64,000 bases of DNA from Nibricoccus aquaticus (GTDB lineage Bacteria > Verrucomicrobiota > Verrucomicrobiia > Opitutales > Opitutaceae): contig NZ_CP023344.1 in NCBI RefSeq assembly GCF_002310495.1, forward strand, positions 3,985,501-4,049,500. The letters are read 5' to 3'. Under the pieces are notes generated by a model. The model did no database searches. It saw only the letters and a program-made list of their open reading frames with translations, and was not told the DNA's origin. The translations under genes were made by a program, and so were the position numbers. Position 1 is the first letter of the stretch, and each line of letters starts with the position of its first letter. This document shows, piece after piece, positions 62,799 to 64,000 of this stretch.

Positions 62799-64000
62799 TT
62801 ACCTTGGCGGGAATTCGAAGTCGGCTTTCTTTTTGTCTTTGGAGAGGACGAGGTAGGCGCTGAAGGTTGAACCGCGTTTCGAGACGAAGCCGTCGATGAG
62901 GTTGGTTTTGCCGTCTTCGCCGAGGAGTTGCTGGACTTCGCTCGCGGGGATTTCTTTTCCTAGGAGCGTTTTCTTTAATTCGAAAACCGCGCGCGGGGCG
63001 TTGTCGGCGCCGCTGGGTTTGGCGACGACGTAGGATTCGTCGGTTTCGTAGAGGTCGGCGTCGTGGGCTTTGCTGGTGCCGAGTTTCTTCGCTTTGGAAA
63101 TGTCGAGCGGGGCCTTGGCTTTGCGGGCGATGGGCTTGCCGTCTTTGCCGACTTTCGGGGCGCGGGGCGGGAATTCCCAGTTGATCTTCGCGCCGTTGCG
63201 CAGGAGGTAGGCGTCGAAGGGGCGGCCTTTTTTGGAGGTGAAGCCTTTGATGAGGTCAGACTTTCCTTCGCTCACCATCTTGATGGCGTCTTCGCGGGTG
63301 ATGGCTTTCTGGCACATCAGGCGGCCGACGCTGAAGGCCTGCGTCCAGGCGCCGTCTTGTTTCTCGCGGAGGACGTAGCTGGTGGGCGCTTCACAGAGTT
63401 CGGCGCCGGTCTTCGGGTCGGTCCAGAAGGGCGTGAGTTCGTTGATCTCGAACTTGTTTCCGAAATCGAGTTCGACCTTCCGCTTGCCCTCATTTTTGAC
63501 GTCGTCGACGAGGCGGAGTTTGGCGGGGAAACGGTTGCCGGTGCGCGGCGACACGAAGCCATCGAGCGGGCCGATCTCGCCGACGGTGACGAGTTCGCGG
63601 ATCTCGGTTTCTTCGAGTTTGCGGCCGGTGACGACTTTGTAGACGGCGAGGACGCCGTCCTGGGATTTGTAGGCGCGCAGGGTTTCGAGCATGGGTTTGC
63701 CGTCGGTCGGCGAGACGATGTCGGTGACGCGGGAGTTGGATTCGTCTTCCTCGAAGTTTTTGGTGCGGTCGACGATGCCTTTGGTGACCTCGACGATCTC
63801 GTCCATGAACTTCGGACGGGCGTATTTGTTATGCTCCATCAGGCGGAGCTTGTGTTCCCACTGGCCGGTCATGTCGGGCTTGGTGAGGGCCTCGGCTTTG
63901 ACGGCGACGAGGAACTCGAGGAGCGACTCGGCCTTCGGTGTGGGGGCGAGGTCGCGCTGCACGCGCTCCATGTATTTCTGATTGATGAGGCCGTCGATCG
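62799..64000 (-). CDS. topB: DNA topoisomerase III-type enzyme, C-terminal part
   Basis: Frame open to the window edge; translation there reads IDGLINQKYMERVQRDLAPTPKAESLLEFL, the late core of a type IA topoisomerase, so the N-terminal Toprim and active site lie outside. After QWEHKLRLME..FMDEIVEVTKGIVDRTKNFEED come several C-terminal repeats of the Toprim_Crpt kind with pattern GKSDLIKGFTSKKGRPFDAYLLL...(WEFPPR): at about 130-170, 225-275 and 350-390 from Met 63971. These repeats favour TopB over TopA. Ends only 14 nt upstream of the HEPN-like gene start on the same strand. Confidence 0.85.
   Translation of the reverse strand, partial: IDGLINQKYMERVQRDLAPTPKAESLLEFLVAVKAEALTKPDMTGQWEHKLRLMEHNKYARPKFMDEIVEVTKGIVDRTKNFEEDESNSRVTDIVSPTDGKPMLETLRAYKSQDGVLAVYKVVTGRKLEETEIRELVTVGEIGPLDGFVSPRTGNRFPAKLRLVDDVKNEGKRKVELDFGNKFEINELTPFWTDPKTGAELCEAPTSYVLREKQDGAWTQAFSVGRLMCQKAITREDAIKMVSEGKSDLIKGFTSKKGRPFDAYLLRNGAKINWEFPPRAPKVGKDGKPIARKAKAPLDISKAKKLGTSKAHDADLYETDESYVVAKPSGADNAPRAVFELKKTLLGKEIPASEVQQLLGEDGKTNLIDGFVSKRGSTFSAYLVLSKDKKKADFEFPPR

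Overview
The window is GC-rich, densely coded bacterial chromosome with no tRNA, rRNA, phage or CRISPR. Gene content (RfaD-type heptose epimerase and GDP-mannose pyrophosphorylase for an outer membrane, menaquinone genes, an ECF sigma factor with a membrane-anchored tail, Ig/NHL secreted proteins ending in a glycine-rich membrane anchor, a protein arginine methyltransferase-like enzyme) suggests a Gram-negative member of the Verrucomicrobiota, probably Opitutaceae-like. This placement is inference from gene families, not from a database match.

Layout. 1-4.7 kb: 3' end of smc and an HNH nuclease. 4.8-9.8 kb (minus): glnD, a GAF histidine kinase and a 59-aa membrane protein. 10-14 kb (plus): valS, cysH and an ankyrin protein. 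14-20 kb: HTH-metallo-beta-lactamase, SDR, phytase-like lipoprotein, Hsp20, MazG-like and hldD. 20-22.5 kb (minus): formamidase and MoeB-rhodanese. 22.5-28 kb (plus) is a tight run manC-ruvX-truA-comF-accD-folC with GTGA/TTGA stop-start overlaps. 28-38 kb: long-tailed ECF sigma factor, large membrane patatin, DUF2059 protein and a divergent PurA. 37.7-41 kb: secreted matrixin with its partner. 41-45 kb: BON protein, DUF1328 protein, guaB. 45-48 kb: menC-menE and convergent menI. 48-53.5 kb (minus): hybrid kinase, DUF1802, lipoprotein, rimO, a 35-aa basic protein and a 48-aa membrane protein. 53.6-60 kb: rsgA, then four methyltransferase-like genes. 60.6-64 kb: hydrolase, an AT-richer HEPN-like gene and the 3' part of a type IA topoisomerase gene.

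Most unusual is the repeat content. (1) Degenerate heptamer tandem repeats occur between genes (CCAGTGR, AACGCTC) and also inside coding regions of smc, an Rsm22-like gene and a methyltransferase, where the tracts approximate multiples of 21 nt and keep the frame. (2) A dispersed family of short hairpins has changing arms but a recurring tail resembling CTCCATCGGAG or CTACCTCGGAG. (3) Inverted-ended, octamer-rich elements sit between the methyltransferase genes. (4) A ~200-bp direct repeat brackets the hydrolase gene. Two genes appear to take their last codons and stop from such repeats.

Working together: valS, truA, rimO, rsgA and the Rsm22-like protein serve translation; accD, folC, cysH, purA-like, guaB and menC/E/I are core biosynthesis; manC and hldD supply sugar nucleotides for the envelope; glnD and two kinases are signalling. 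No single large novel operon stands out; the repeat system, the PRMT-like enzyme, a zinc-ligand-less AccD and the sigma factor fusion are the parts most worth following.
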